From: Neospora caninum Liverpool
Taxonomy: Eukaryota > Apicomplexa > Conoidasida > Eucoccidiorida > Sarcocystidae
DNA: 64,000 nucleotides
NCBI RefSeq assembly: GCF_000208865.1
Contig: NC_018385.1
Span: 620,001-684,000, forward strand
Direction: 5' to 3'
The notes below the pieces were generated by a model that ran no database searches, was not told the DNA's origin, and worked only from the letters and a program-made list of their open reading frames with translations. Positions 34,116 to 46,637 of this stretch are shown here, one piece after another (within the stretch, counting starts at the first letter, position 1; each line of letters starts with the position of its first letter). A program made the position numbers and the translations under genes.

Positions 34116-35644
34116 GCTGTTTCAGGCTTGGCATATCTTTTCTTTTCTCGCTCTCTCCGAAGAGGATGCAGTGAGACAGGTTCACGCGGGGACCGGACGC
34201 CTTGAGGGCGAAGAAAAGGAAGACAGAAAAAGGAGATGGTCGAGGCGGCACACCGTGAGACCACCGGAGACCGACAGAGCACCAGCTTTTCGTCGTGCCA
34301 CGAGGGACGAGCCGAAAGCGAAGGAGAGAACCCGAGGGACGAGAAGAAAGCTCAGGAGAGAAGGCGAGGGCCGATAAGACAGAAAAGAAGAGAAGGCGAG
34401 GTTTTGTCGGCCCGGTAGCCGGCAGCACAGAGATGAGGAAGGGGAGATGACACAAGTCGGAGAGGAGAAAAGTGGAATCTTTGCGGCGTTCCAGTCCGCG
34501 CAGAGTCTTACCTGGTCGAACAGTGCAGATAAGGAAAAGAAGGGAAAAGGAAGAGAAGGAACCATCAAGGCTCGACAGAAACGCAGAGCTAGATTCAGAG
34601 AAAACGAAAGAAGACAAGAGGAGAGAAGGAACATGAAATGACGCGGCAAGGATCCGGCAGAGGAGGGGGTTCAGGGAAGATGCTGGAGAAGCGTGGGGAG
34701 AGGCAAGAAAACCGAAACGCGTGCCTCGAACGTGCAGAGAGGGAATAGAAGATAAAGGATCAGGAGGGTCATTCAGTCTTTCTCCTTTCAAGGAACGACC
34801 GGTCAAGGACGAGGAAGGGGGGGAGGGTGCGCCGACTTTGCCTTTTTTTCGTGTTGCCACTGTTCCGAGTTTGACACGCAGGTTCCTTTCCTTTCTCTCC
34901 ACTTGACATTGCACAGAGGAGGCGGAAATTACAGGTTTGCTGTCTGCGTATGGTGTGGAAAAAGAATCTCTGCGAGACACTGTTCTTCTGTCTGCTTAGC
35001 ACCTGCAGGGGGGGGACGTGGCAACGTGAAAAACTCTTCTCGTTTTCGTACAGCTTCAGAGACCCGCACGAAAATGGACGGGGAAGAAACTGTGTCTTCC
35101 TTTAAGGTGCCGTGGTGAAAAGTAAGAGATGTGCGACTTTTCGGAACGTCACGCTCGAGGGTGCGTTCGCGTTCTCCTCTTTCATCTGTCTCCTTTTCCT
35201 GCAAACCTTTTTCTCGCCGAGGAAACGATCCCGTACGCAACACGCGCTACGCGTTTCTACCGTCTCCAGGGAACCTTTGATTCGCGTCTGCTTCCTTCCT
35301 TCACGCGCTTTTATTTTGCTCAGCAACGAACCACGCTTCGAAAAAAACGGCTAATGCACCGAGAAGTCTCTAGTTTTTTCACTTCGCGCCTGGCCGAAAG
35401 CGAACCAGGACTCCTCAGATTTTCCCCCCACTGACAAATTGCTCTGCTGCCTACATGCAGAAGCTGCTACGTGCAAAAGAAACGCGCGACGCCAGGAGAG
35501 ATTTCTAACCTGAGCCCTACAAACGCCCCTCGCGGATCACGACATTGCAGGTTTCACAAAAAACTATTTCCTCTAAAGAGCGGGGCGCCCACACGCACAA
35601 TGCAGCTACAAACACAAACTCGGAATTACAAAAAGGCTTCCTAG

Positions 35645-35692
<48 letters not shown>

Positions 35693-36364
35693 CGTATATA
35701 TATATATATATATCCGCCTATACGTGCCCGAAGATGCATATCATATGTATACGCGTCCGAATATATATATATATATATATATTTCTGCAGCGGTGTTGTC
35801 TTGAAAAGAGCTCCACTGCGTTTTTGTCGTCATTTACTGTGCCGATTTGCCTCCTAAAGCGCGTCCCGTCAGCATGTCAGCTAGGGAGGGCCTTTGGCCC
35901 TGTCTTCCGTGACGCATTTCTTTCTCGGTGGTCCTGGATTCTAGACGCCAACGGGACCGCAGGCACGAGTCTCGGAAAACGGTTTTCCGCATTTCCACCC
36001 CCACCTCCGCTTTTTTTTTGAGATATATGTCTCACGGCTTTCTCTCTTTTTCTCTGCATCTTGCTGCGCGCTGTCCTTGCGTTCTTCTTTCCCTGTATGC
36101 ACTTTCCTTGCTTCCCAAGGACGCGACCCTTCTTGAACCGCGTTCCGCACCCAGAAACTTGCTCCTCGTCCTCTCTCTCTCCTCTGTGTGTCTCCTCTGT
36201 CTCGTTCTCTCCTCTGTCTCTTCTTTCCCTCCTCTCCTTCTTTCTCCTTTTCTCTCCGCTGTCTCTCATCTCTTCTCCCGCTCGTTTCTTTCCGCGTTTT
36301 GAGACGAGCAGACTCGTGGCCTGTCTCGCCTCCGCGTTCTGCCTGGTTTCTCTCTAAAGCGCCT
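34116..36364. other. Convergent 3' region between lyase and calpain genes
   Basis: The lyase gene (+) and the calpain gene (-) run towards each other here, so this stretch should carry both 3' untranslated regions. A 338-codon frame on the minus strand (33964-34980) overlaps the lyase terminal exon, has no motif and reflects biased purine/pyrimidine composition. Two (AT)n-rich blocks lie at 35648-35782. Confidence 0.5.
35648..35782. repeat. Clustered (AT)n microsatellites
   Basis: An imperfect TA block at 35648-35713 and a second at about 35760-35782, separated by non-repetitive sequence, in the convergent intergenic region. Confidence 0.9.
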
Positions 36365-37595
36365 CTACAGGAGTAGCTGGACATCCAGCGGGTTGTCGGC
36401 AATCACATGCAGCATCCAGGGACGTGAGCTTGGCGGCTCTTCCTTGCGTCTTCCCTCCTGGCGATGGAGGTAGTGAAGCGCCGCCTCTCGACTGTGGGCG
36501 TAGACTGGGCATCCGTCTGCATCTTCCTCTCCGTTCAGCGTCGAAATGAAAATCACGTATGGTGAGAGAGGATCCAAAAGCTCCACGGAGGAGACATTGA
36601 CTACTCCCTGACGCAAAAAGACACAGGCGGCACAAGTCGCACACGGACCTGTCTGATTCGCCATGTCTCTGAGAGACGCTTCAAAACGCTCGTGAGAAAA
36701 GCGGCGCAAGCAACTCGCGTGAGCACCTGAAGCCGACGGCACCTTTTCCCTTTTCTGTTTCCAGAAAACGTCTACGCAAAGGAAATGCCCAGTGGGTTTC
36801 ACGCCCCGAAAAAACGATCCCCTCTGGCAAAGAGACAAGAAACCACATGTCGAGGACAGCAACAAGAAGGCTCTGCGGGGCAACGGAAAGAAGCGTTTTC
36901 ACCCGCAGCCCTTTTCTCGTGGCTTCAGTGTCTCTCGAAGCGCGCCGTTGATTTCCTCGATTGCACGCGCTTTCCCTCGTAGACCGGCAACGCACCTCCG
37001 CCCGGTCTTCTCGCCCGAAGCCGAGACGCGGAATCGCGAGAAACACGGCCATCCTAAACAAAAACACTTCTCCTACGACCGCGCGCTCCGCTTCTCCTTC
37101 CCCCGGCTGTCTTGCTGTCTCTGCCTTCCTCGTCTTTGTGTTTCTTGCTTTCTTCTTCCTCGCTTTCTCCTTCTTTTTCTGTTTTCTCACCTGCTTTTGG
37201 AAGAGGTCTTGAGCGGCAGAAGAAGCCGTGTGGCCGTCCTCACTCAGGCCGCCGTCGAGGTCGCTTCGAATGACAAAGTGCAGCTTTTTCTGACTCTTCC
37301 GCTCGTCACGTTCTCGCTCAGCGCGCTCTCTCTCTGCTGTCTCCGTGTAGCGATACACCGTGAGAGACGGGAACGCGTCGCGCGGTTCCGGCGGCCCTGG
37401 CAACTGAAGCCGAAGTGCAACCTGTGCAGAAAAAACGAGAAGAAACCTTCTTGTTCTTCCCCGGCGCTCTCCAAAGCAAGCCAAACATACAAAAGTACAC
37501 CCCCGGTGGACATACATATACTATACATATATACTGCGGCACATATAATATATCCACCGCAAACCTTCATGAACTAACACGCATACAAACACACG

Positions 37596-37627
<32 letters not shown>

Positions 37628-40600
37628 CATATAAGCACATATATATGTACCTGTATGTGAGTCTACGCCTGTCTCTGATCACGATTTTAGATCGGTTGGT
37701 ACAGAATATCAAATCTAACACGAATTAACTGAGTTAAATGATACAGGGTTGAACTGTGTAAATTTCACGCTCTGTCTCGTGGGGGTTTTCTAGCATTTTT
37801 CTTTCCTTACGAGGGTGGGGCCTTGCACTTGCAGGGCGACTCTCGACCAGACTTGGTGCATGCATTTGCGGCCATCTACGACGCGGTAAAAGAGCGGCGA
37901 AGGCGGCGGAATCGCGTAAGGTTGCGGGAGGAGCATGGGCCGCGGCTTCGCGACGTTCCCCGGCACATGCAGAGACAGCTGGAAATTGTCCAAATCGTCC
38001 GGTCTGAATGTTGAGGGAATAATCGTGTACGTCGCCGCATCCAAACGCGCCTTCAGCATGCAACACCCCGCCCGGTACGGCCCCGTCGACAACGCCTTGC
38101 CGGTGCGCAGCAACCGCGCAGTCGCGACGCGGTTCTTGAACAAGCGCAAATTCACTGAATGCTCCTGAACAAAAAGCAACCACCCACGCAGATCGGCCAC
38201 GGAGCCACATCACTCATTCATATACATACAGATATATATATATATATATATATATATCGTTGATTATATATACAGGCAGATAGATATATTTGCATGTATA
38301 TATGCATGCATGAGACAAAAAAGACGAAGATGGACCCGAGCATTTTTCGGCTGTACGCGTCTCGTGCTCACTTGCGGCGACTCGAGGAAGAAAATCGCAT
38401 CGCACGGCTGGGGGACTTTCAGGCGAATGTGCGGATTCGTGAAATACCTCCACAAATCGTTCGAGCACCCGCCCGCCGTGGTCGGGCCCCAACTGCCTGT
38501 ACACATAAGAACCACAGAAACTATCCGAAGGCAGAAGACATCGACAATCGTAAATCAGTGGGATTAAAATGGCACGTGAAACTGCAGACAGTTCTCAGGT
38601 ATCCCTCGCCTATCGGTCACACTTCACACGCTCACTTCGATAAATATATATCTCACACATATCTATCGATCTCCCTCTCTGTATGAATATATATATATAT
38701 ATATATATATATGGGCGTTGGTGTCCTCGTTGCGCCCGTTGAGCACGGCATCAGGCGACTGGTGTCGTCTCCTGACACGGATGCATGCATATTTGCAAAT
38801 TTATGTGCACGAGGAAGTCGACTGTTTTCCTTCTCACCTAGCTGTCTGTACACGCGACGCGAGCCTCTTCTTCTTCAAACTCAGAAAAACCAGCTCGCCT
38901 CTGTGCGTTTTCTGAGGACGTACCTTTGAAATAGATGGACTGTGCATCGGGGGGGAGGAGCGGCGGGAGCTGTGTGAGTGAGGAGTGCACGTGCCCGTAC
39001 ACCTTGATGGTGAAGTTGAATTCGTCCTGAGAGCGACGACAGACAACCCCGAGCAGCGCTGGAGGCCGCGTAAAAAGACGCGCGCTCTCTCTGCCGACAG
39101 AAAACTGGACAGTGAGAGGTTCAGCGAACTCTCTCGCCAACTCCAGATAAACATTCCTAGCGCCTCCCCTCCCCCTCACCTTCTACTGCTACCCTTCACT
39201 CCCTTCCCTCGTTCTCTTTTCCTCGTCACCATCCTCGCTCTCGCTGTCTTCAACCTGTACACGTCCTCTCTAATTTCCCCCATAATCACCGTTCCCACGT
39301 AAAAACCAGCCCCACCAGAGACCACTACGCTCATGCTACCTCGTGCAGTTTCCTTCGATCTTGTTTTCCCCCGGTTCGGATTTCGCGCCTACTTTTTGCG
39401 AGTACTGCGAGACGACGAGGACGAATTCGGACGCGTCGAGCAGCTGGAGGCCTTCGTATCCGGGGAGAGGCGGTCTTGCCGACGACGTTTCCTGTCCCCG
39501 GTTCTCTTCTCCGTTTCCAGGATCCCTTGTCCGGCCTTCGTCTTCCTGGCGGCCTTCGCGGGACGCGAGTCGGCTGTCTTCGCTCGAGTGTCTGCTGAGG
39601 AACAAGTCGCGGAAGACGTGCGGATGCACACGCAGCTTCACGAGGGTGCACTCGCCGTTGCTGTAGACACCCTGCTTGGCCGGCGGCGGCGGGCACGTCG
39701 CCCGTTCGGAGGCTGCATGCAGATGGATGGCGAGGTATTTCGTGGCGAGATCTTTCTGGCGCTCTCGGACGTGGCGGGACAAGAGAATCCAAAGCTCGAC
39801 CGGCTGGTTCTCCTGCGAGAAGGAAGTCGGAAACGCTTGCGGCGTGCGCGGCGTCGCCGGCGCGGAGGTCGAGGGAAGCGGCAGAGACGCCGCAGACGCG
39901 GGTGAAGTCAGCGAGGGGAACGAGAGAAACGGGTGCGGCCCAGCCAACGCGGAAGACGCGAAATCTTCCGGGCGAGGCGAGATCTGAAGATGGAACTGAG
40001 GGTTGAAGGCGACCATGTGCGAATCGTCGGCCAGAGACGAATTCTCAATGAACGGCGAACGCTCCCACCTGAGGAGGAAGAGCAGAGGACCAAGGCGGGG
40101 ACAGACGTTGACGTTCGGTCGGGCCGCTTCAGAAAAAGGCAGGGGAGAGAGAAAGTAACGGAGGGCAAAAGAGCTTGTGGTGAGGGGACACAGAGGAAAG
40201 GAAAGGCGATTCGGGAGGAACCGGGGCGGAGGGAAGAAAAAGCGAGGCAGAGACGCAACCAAGGAGACGCCCGTGCGACGACTGCGGGCGAGAAAGGCCA
40301 GACACCTCGCCGCTGTCACGAGGAGCGGGGAGGATTCAGGAGAGTTCCGCCTGAACAGAGGATCCCGTGTGCGCGAGGAAAGAAAAGGCGCGGTTCTTAC
40401 TTGGAATGAATCTCTGCTTGGTAAGGGAAACACGAGCTGTCCCAACAGACATAGAGGTGCGAGAACCAGCGGACGACGTCTAGCCACTCGATCCAGAAAC
40501 AGCCGCAGTCTGATTTAGCCTGCATTCCCGGAGAAATCGACAAGGGTGCAACGCATGCATGCGAGAAAGAAAAAGGAGCGAGGGAAATGGAAACGACAGC

Positions 40601-43600
40601 CGTCGAGGAAATAGCGGAGCAAACGCTCGACCAGAAGGACGCTTCGTGTGCAATCCCCACAACCTCCCGACGACGCGTACCAGAGAAACGCGGAAGGCGC
40701 GTCTCAGCCAGGAGAGAAAACAGGAGACCAGCAAGAAATCAGCCAAGAGACGAGGAGGCAGACGAGAGAGAGAGAGGAGGCGGAAAGAGAGAACGGTGGT
40801 GAAAAAGGAGAAACTTACGGCTGTTGCAGGGTCGTAACCAAGTTGGTCTTTCATGTTTTGCGTCCAGCTCGTCTTGTCCGAAGGCGAAAATTTGCCTTTC
40901 CATCGGACACAGCCCCAAGGGTTCTTTACGTACAGCAGCCGATGTCCTTCGATTTCCGCGTAGTTTAAAATGCTGTAGGCATGGCGGGCGACGATGCCTG
41001 TACAAAAAAAACGAACTTTCATCTGCCAAAATGGGATTCCATACCGTTTCGTTGCGTTTTTTCTCCTTCGGTTCCTCCTTCTCGTCCCCTGCCTTTCTTT
41101 CTCTCTCCCAACGTCTCTTTCTCTGCAGACTCGAGTGTCTTTTCCACTGTCGGTATCTTCCTCTGTCGCCTCCGTCTTCCCTCTGCTCCTGTGCTCGGGA
41201 TTTCTTCGTTTTCTTCGTCGTTCTTCGTGCTCCATTCTCTCCACCTTCCTTAGTTTCATCTCTTGCTTCTCAAACCTTCTCCTCCGCAGACCCACGCTCC
41301 TCTCCCTTCTTCACCTTTTGACTCTCACGGGATGCCTCGATCCCCCTTTATTCCCCTCCGTGTTCTTCCATTTCGCCCTCCCTTTCTTCATTTCCCCCCC
41401 TCTTCTGCTTCCCTCCCTCCTTTTCCACCCCCTTCTTCTGCTTCCCGCCTTCCTTTTCCACCCCCCTCTTCTGCTTCCCTCCTTCCTTTTCCACCCCTCT
41501 TCTGCTTCCCTCCCTTCTTTTCCACCCCCCCCCCCCCCCCTCTCTCCCTCTCTCCTGTGCCGCGGTGTTCTCACCGCTGCTGACGGAGACGCCTTCGGGG
41601 AAGTCGAGGCCGCTGGGCGCCGCGTCGGACACTTCGCTCGTTCCGAGGCAAGCGACGCAGCGGCCCGCGGAGAGGCCGAGGAAGAGCTGAGTCCAGATGT
41701 GGCTCCACTTGGGGTCTTTGACGACTTGATCGTCTTCGTTCTCACGCCCGGTGACGATCGGTTTGTGGGAGGCCGGTGACCCGGTGTGGACATCGCTGCG
41801 AAACGGAATCGTCTCGGGAATCCAGCCCGTGAGATGGTACAAATCCGCTCCGGGGTTCGATCCCTGCATCGAATAGCTGCCACCCATGAGCTTCACGAAG
41901 GCCTTCTCGAGGAGGGTGACCCACAACTCGCGCTTGTTGGACGAGTGCGCAGCAAGCAGCTTGTTGTCCTTCCGCACCGGCACGTAGTCGTCGATCAGGA
42001 CTTTCCGCGGAACCCCGTTAAAGTACAGCCTGCATGCGTACATGCCCCGCGGATTGAAGATCGGCCCGACCTGTCGACCGCCGTCCGCGACGGCGGGGAT
42101 CGCGCCCTGCGGGTAGAGGAGCCCCGAGAGCACAGGCACATTGTGTTTCCGCTCGAACTCCGAGAGGACCGCGAGGGAGGAGAGGAAGGAGCAGTCCCCG
42201 ACGAAGCCCTGGCGAATCGCGCGGCTGTTCGGCACGTCCTGAATCACCACAGGATCCTTCACGATCTCCGAGAGACGCTTCCAGGCAGCAAACTTCTGCT
42301 GCTGCTTCCGGCTCAGCGACATCACCCCGTCCGGATCCGTCCACTTCCCGTCGGGTCCCCACTCCAACTGGCCCAACGCGTCGTCGCACGGAGACCCCAG
42401 CCCGCACACCGGCGCGTCTCCGTCCGCCGAGGCAGGCGCCGCAGAGACGCTTTCGGGCTCGGCCTGGCCCGAAGGATCGCTCAAATACGAGCCGGAAAAC
42501 GAACCAGAGGGCCCAGACGACTCGGCAGAACAGCCGGACGCCGAGGCGAGTGGGAGAGCCGTGCGGCATGCAGGCGGAGACGGAGACGGAGACGCGCCCT
42601 CCACCCATTCGACGGCTGCGTCGCCGCCTGTGCAAGGAAACCACCAAAAAGAGCAGACACTACGCGGCAAACTCAGATGGCCCACAAAGAAACGTCCAGG
42701 AGGACGTGTCCGTAGGTAGACGCGGAGCGGATGGACAACGGGAAAAGAAAATGTCTACATAAAGGTAAATTGCGTGAAGGATTTGCTTCTCCCCAAAGCG
42801 CTCCAGCAACGCGAAACGTCCCGTCGGTTGCAAACGCCTTTTGTACAACTTCCTCGTTCTCCTTATGACACATCCACTGTCCTAGCCGACCGCACGATGC
42901 ATATTCTCTTTAGATCTAGGGATTTACGCGAACTCCCTGTTTATCTGCGGAATTACGTGCACTACCGCGGAAAGGTGCTTACCTCTCTTTCGTAAATCGC
43001 TTCCTCCCTGGGCGCAGGCCCTGTCGAATTCGTCGCTTCCTGCTTCGCGTCTGTGTCTCTCTCCTTGCTTGGGGAACCCTCCAAAACCGTAGGTCAGCCC
43101 GTCTGTACAGTCTGCTTCACCAGTCCACGTCTGTGCCTGGTAGCTCCGCTTGGTCTTTTCCGTCGATCTCCCTTCGCCCTGTCCACCTCGAGCGTCTTGG
43201 CGCCCGGAAGAACCTCCGCCGAAGCGACTTCCCGACGCTGAAACTTCTTGCGAGCTTTTGACGAGCCTCTCGGGAGTCAAGACCGCTCGGGTGTACAGGC
43301 CTGCCTCGAGCTCGTCGCGTTCGACGCTGCATCGTTTCTCCCTGTCCCCTCGCGCGGCCCGCCGCGTCCCCCTGCTGGCTGCTCTGCCCGCGCAGGGCGA
43401 AGAACCGAGGCACGCGGGGCCTTCGGCCGGGTCAGAAGGGACGCCGTTCCAAGTCGGAGGCGCCGAAGGAGGTGCGCTTGCATGCGTCGCGACAACTTGT
43501 GAGAGAGGCGAGGAAGGGAGCGCACCGGGAGGCGGGCAGTCCACGTAGAAGTTCTGCCGGATGTCCCCGTCCTCCTCGTTCCACGGCAACATGACGTAGC

Positions 43601-44993
43601 GGCCGACGATGCTGGACTCGAGCAGGATTTCCGACACGGTCAGAGAGCTGCTCAGATGGGAAGGCAGCAGCTTCTGCTGCGAGTAGGCCAGCGGCGAGAG
43701 GCACGACCAGTCGCCGTCTCCGAACCCCGCGGCTTTCTTGGAGCACCCCGTCGCCCTCTTCCACTGTGAAGAAGAGGACGCGCTCCGGTAAGCAGCCTGA
43801 GACGCAATCGGCCAGCCGCTAGTCTTCGTCGGTCGCGCGCGACACCCTGTGGAAACGGGGCCCTCCTCGCCGTCGCGAGAGGTCGCCGCCGAGCTGACGC
43901 GCCGGCAGACGACGCTCCGAGAACTCTCGCTTCGTCGCGAGGCCTTCCCGTGCTCGCCCCTACCCTCTCGGCCTTCGCTGCACGCGGCAGCCGAGGTCGC
44001 AGAACCCGCGTTTCCGGGCTTCCCGTCACGATGCCGCGAGCACGCACCTGCGATCGGCGCTGCGCTCACTGCGTCGTCGCTCCGGCTCGGCCGACCGCTG
44101 CTTCGCCTTTTATACGGAGAAGAGAAGATCGCGCTAGGACTCCCGTCCGACGGGTAGCTACGCAAACTGCCGTCCCTGCGACAAACGACAGACGTCGCAC
44201 TCCCCTCGCCAGGACAAGGGCGCACGCCGCATGCGCCTGGCGACGGGCGAGCGGGCGACGGCGGCGGAAACTCGGGCCTTTTCTCCGTCGCCCTCAAAGC
44301 GCCTGCGGCGAGAGGCGGCGAGCTTTCCGTCTCTGCGCACAGCGCGTTCCCTGCGCGATTCTCCACTTCCTCCCCTCTCCGTTTCCTGCCGCCCGCAGCT
44401 GACGCGTGAGTCTCCATGACCTCTCGACAGCATGCGCCCCGCACATCTTGAGTGCCTGCACCAGCCGCGGAAGACAGGCAACTGAGCGAAGGAGCGTCGC
44501 CTGCGGTCCTTCTCTGTGGGTCCTCGTCCTGCTCTGGCTGCAAACACAACGGCGAGGGACCATCCGCTCCGGGACTGTCCTTTTCTTCTACGATCGCATT
44601 CGCGTCGCGGCGTCCCGCACTGACGTCTCCTGGCGCCCCACACGTCTCCGTCTCCCGGGACTCCGCGGCCGCTCGCCCGCCTTCCGAGATACCAGAAGCG
44701 CGGCCGGCCTCGTGCTCGCGTGCCGCGCCTCGGTCTGCCTCTCTTCTGCTGCGTTCAGCCTCTTCGCGACCTCGCCGATCTGCGTGCTCACATTCACCCT
44801 TGGCTTCCTCGCAGGTCCCCGCGTCCCGCTTGTTCTCTTCAGCTTCTCTCGGCGTGTCCTCGACCGTCGCTGGCGTCGACGAGGGGGGCGCATTAGAGTC
44901 GTGCTGAGTCGGCAGTCCTGTGCCACTCTGCGACTTCGCCGCGGAACCGGGCCTCCGCAGCAGCTTGTGCTGGGTTGAACACTGACAGCCCAT
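36365..44993 (-). CDS. Calpain-family cysteine protease with acylated N-terminus (about 1746 aa)
   Basis: Model (minus): 44993-42983, 42627-41575, 40997-40819, 40519-40401, 40068-39393, 39026-38924, 38496-38372, 38164-37811, 37431-37201 and 36754-36365. All ten exons are GT-AG with matching phases, 5241 nt in all. The chosen start (GAAAAAAATGGGC) gives MGCQCS: Gly2 fits N-myristoylation, and Cys3 and Cys5 fit palmitoylation. About 670 residues of Ser/Glu/Arg-rich low complexity follow. The protease core has all three catalytic residues: Cys816 in GFVGDCSFLSS, His1027 in GIVARHAYSI and Asn1047 in YVKNPWG. Two calpain-type beta-sandwich regions follow; DEFNFTIKVYG ends one and GSWGPTTAGGC begins the next, as in calpain-7/PalB-type enzymes. 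No penta-EF-hand domain is present. Apicomplexan calpains act in cell-cycle regulation and in Plasmodium are dually acylated. The start could lie 548 codons further upstream. Confidence 0.9.
37595..37620. repeat. (AT)n microsatellite in a calpain intron
   Basis: TA dinucleotide run in the proposed intron 37432-37810. Confidence 0.9.
38231..38258. repeat. (AT)n microsatellite in a calpain intron
   Basis: TA dinucleotide run in the proposed intron 38165-38371, close to the donor side. Confidence 0.9.
38687..38712. repeat. (AT)n microsatellite in a calpain intron
   Basis: TA dinucleotide run in the proposed intron 38497-38923. Confidence 0.9.
41401..41541. repeat. Minisatellite in calpain intron 2, unit about 33 bp
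   Basis: Units beginning TCTTCTGCTTCC start at 41401, 41434, 41467 and 41498 (spacing 33, 33 and 31) and end in a pure C run to 41540. It lies in the intron between the exons that carry the catalytic Cys and the catalytic His. The frame of exon 2 stays open through it, giving a spurious Arg/Lys/Glu/Gly-rich repeat (GWKRREGSRR-like) if translated. Confidence 0.85.
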
Positions 44994-46637
44994 TTTTTTC
45001 AGGCAGACGGGAGGCATGGACGCGTTCCCCACGCAGCCCTGTCGACTTCGCCGCGAAGAGGGGGACTCGATCGAGAAACGCGACGCAGAAGCGACAGAGA
45101 AAGACGCCCCCGCGGGCGAAGAGGAATCTACAGAGGGCGGGGAAGACAGCGCCCAAGCTGGAGAAGCCTGAGAGGGAAAAGAAGAAGCCGTCTCCGGGCG
45201 GCGCAAGACGCAACGAGGAGGTCGAGAAGAAGCCGGTCCCAGCGACGCCGGCGACAGCGAAGAAGAGAGAGAGGAAGAAGAGAGAGAGGAAGAAGAGAAA
45301 GAGGAAGAAGAGGGAGAGGAAGAGAACGACGGCGCACGGGGACAAGTCGCTTCGACGCCGGTCCGACCTCTAGGGGGTTCTGCAGAGGCCAAGGCCAAAA
45401 TGGAAGGCTGCAGGGGGGATAGAGGAAGCAGGCGATGGGTAGCGGAAGACGCGGGTTCGGACGAAAGCGCGCGGCAAGAGTCGCTGGCAGCACAGGGGCC
45501 GGCTGCGCGTGAATGCGTTCCAAACGAAGAGGCGGAAGAGAGAAAAGCGGGAAAAGAAGACGATGCCTGCCTATGGCGGTCACAGGGGAAAGGCGATGAG
45601 GGACTGAAGAGTCGAGTCCCGGGAAGTCTCGACTTCTGGCAAGGTTCGTTTCCGACCCTTGACTCCCCCCCCTCGTCAGTAAGAAAGGTGTCGACAAGTT
45701 CACGGAACTCCCTCGCCTCCCGATCCTCCGCCGCTTCCTGGATCGCTGCGGCGTTTTGCAGACCGAGTCGGGAGTGTATCCTCAGTTTCGCAAAAGCCTG
45801 TGAAGAGTCCCCGGAGACAGCGGGGGACGCCCACGCCCCGGCCTCTACAGAGGAAGGAGAGGACAGAGAAATCGAGGGACGAGAGGAGAGGGAAGCCTGA
45901 GAAGCGCGTTGCGGACTCGCTGCTCGACTGAGGCCTTCTCCCAGGTGAAGAAAGGCGCGAGGATCCGCAGCGGTAGAACGCGGGAGGCTTCTTGGCGAGC
46001 GGGAATTCGACCGTATGCGCGCTCCACAGGCTGCAGAGACACCCGATTCGTTGTTTCTCGCTGTTTGGTCTCGGTACAGGACGTCGCCTGCTTTTTCACA
46101 GCGACGGTCGGCAGAGTGGTCCTCGAGCGTTCGCGCCCACCCACTCTGACATCTCGGCCTCCAGCTGTCCTCCCAGACGTCGGAAGGCAAGGCCGTCCAG
46201 AGAGCACAGCGACGGCGCCGAATTTTTTGAGACACTTTCGGGTTCAAGCTGGGACACGACGCGGGGGCCGATGGCAGGTTCGCTCGGCCGCGGTGTCGCC
46301 GCGGAGGCGCATCCGTGGAGTGGAGGGAACACGCGGAGGGTGAAGGGTGTGCAGAGGAAGACGCGGGAGGAGAGTTAGGAGGAGGCAGGGGAGACGAACG
46401 GGAAGTCGAGTGAAAAGACAGGTCGTGGAAGGGAAGAGGTGAAGGAGACAAAGACGGGAAGAAAGTTGACAAGGTCCCCGCCTCGAAAACGGAGGGCGGG
46501 AAAGCGAGGGGGGACGCACAGTGAGGAGCGTCCACCTCCCGAAGGAAAAAGGATTGATTCTTTTGCGGACAGACTGAGGAAGACGACACGGGAAAAGCGG
46601 GAGGAAGGAAAGAAAACGAAGAAGCGAGGCCCTTCAT
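44994..46637 (-). other. In-frame open extension upstream of the calpain start
   Basis: The calpain frame continues upstream without a stop for 548 codons to an ATG at 46637 (MKGLASSFSF). The translation is Ser/Ala/Pro/Arg-rich low complexity with no domain and ends by running into MPPVCLKKMGCQCS. A stop-free run this long is unlikely by chance even in GC-rich DNA, so it may be coding in some transcripts. The excellent start context and acylation motif at 44993 favour translation beginning there. I keep the stretch separate and undecided: 5' untranslated region, alternative N-terminus, or both. Confidence 0.45.

Noticed and set aside
33964..34980. 338-codon minus-strand frame opposite the end of the lyase gene
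   Set aside because: It overlaps the lyase terminal exon, lacks any motif and follows purine/pyrimidine bias of the 3' region; no splice or start signal supports it.
39027..39154. Alternative earlier start of calpain exon 6 with a later donor at the end of exon 5
   Set aside because: It also fits in phase, but it would insert residues into the beta-sandwich; the join from SQYSQK to DEFNFTIKVYG gives the normal calpain pattern and uses the better acceptor.
41348..41574. Repetitive Arg/Lys/Glu/Gly tail continuing calpain exon 2
   Set aside because: It lies after a good donor (GTGAGA) and before the exon with the catalytic His; phases join precisely when it is spliced out.
41786..42715. 309-codon plus-strand frame over calpain exon 2
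   Set aside because: Antisense shadow of the protease exon, with Arg/His-rich random composition.
42673..42873. Possible extra calpain exon (frames reading QKAFATDGTFRVAGALWG or PTGRFALLERFGEK)
   Set aside because: Calpain exon 1 (phase 1) joins exon 2 at 42627 directly in frame; the candidate does not fit both neighbours in phase, although an optional exon cannot be excluded.
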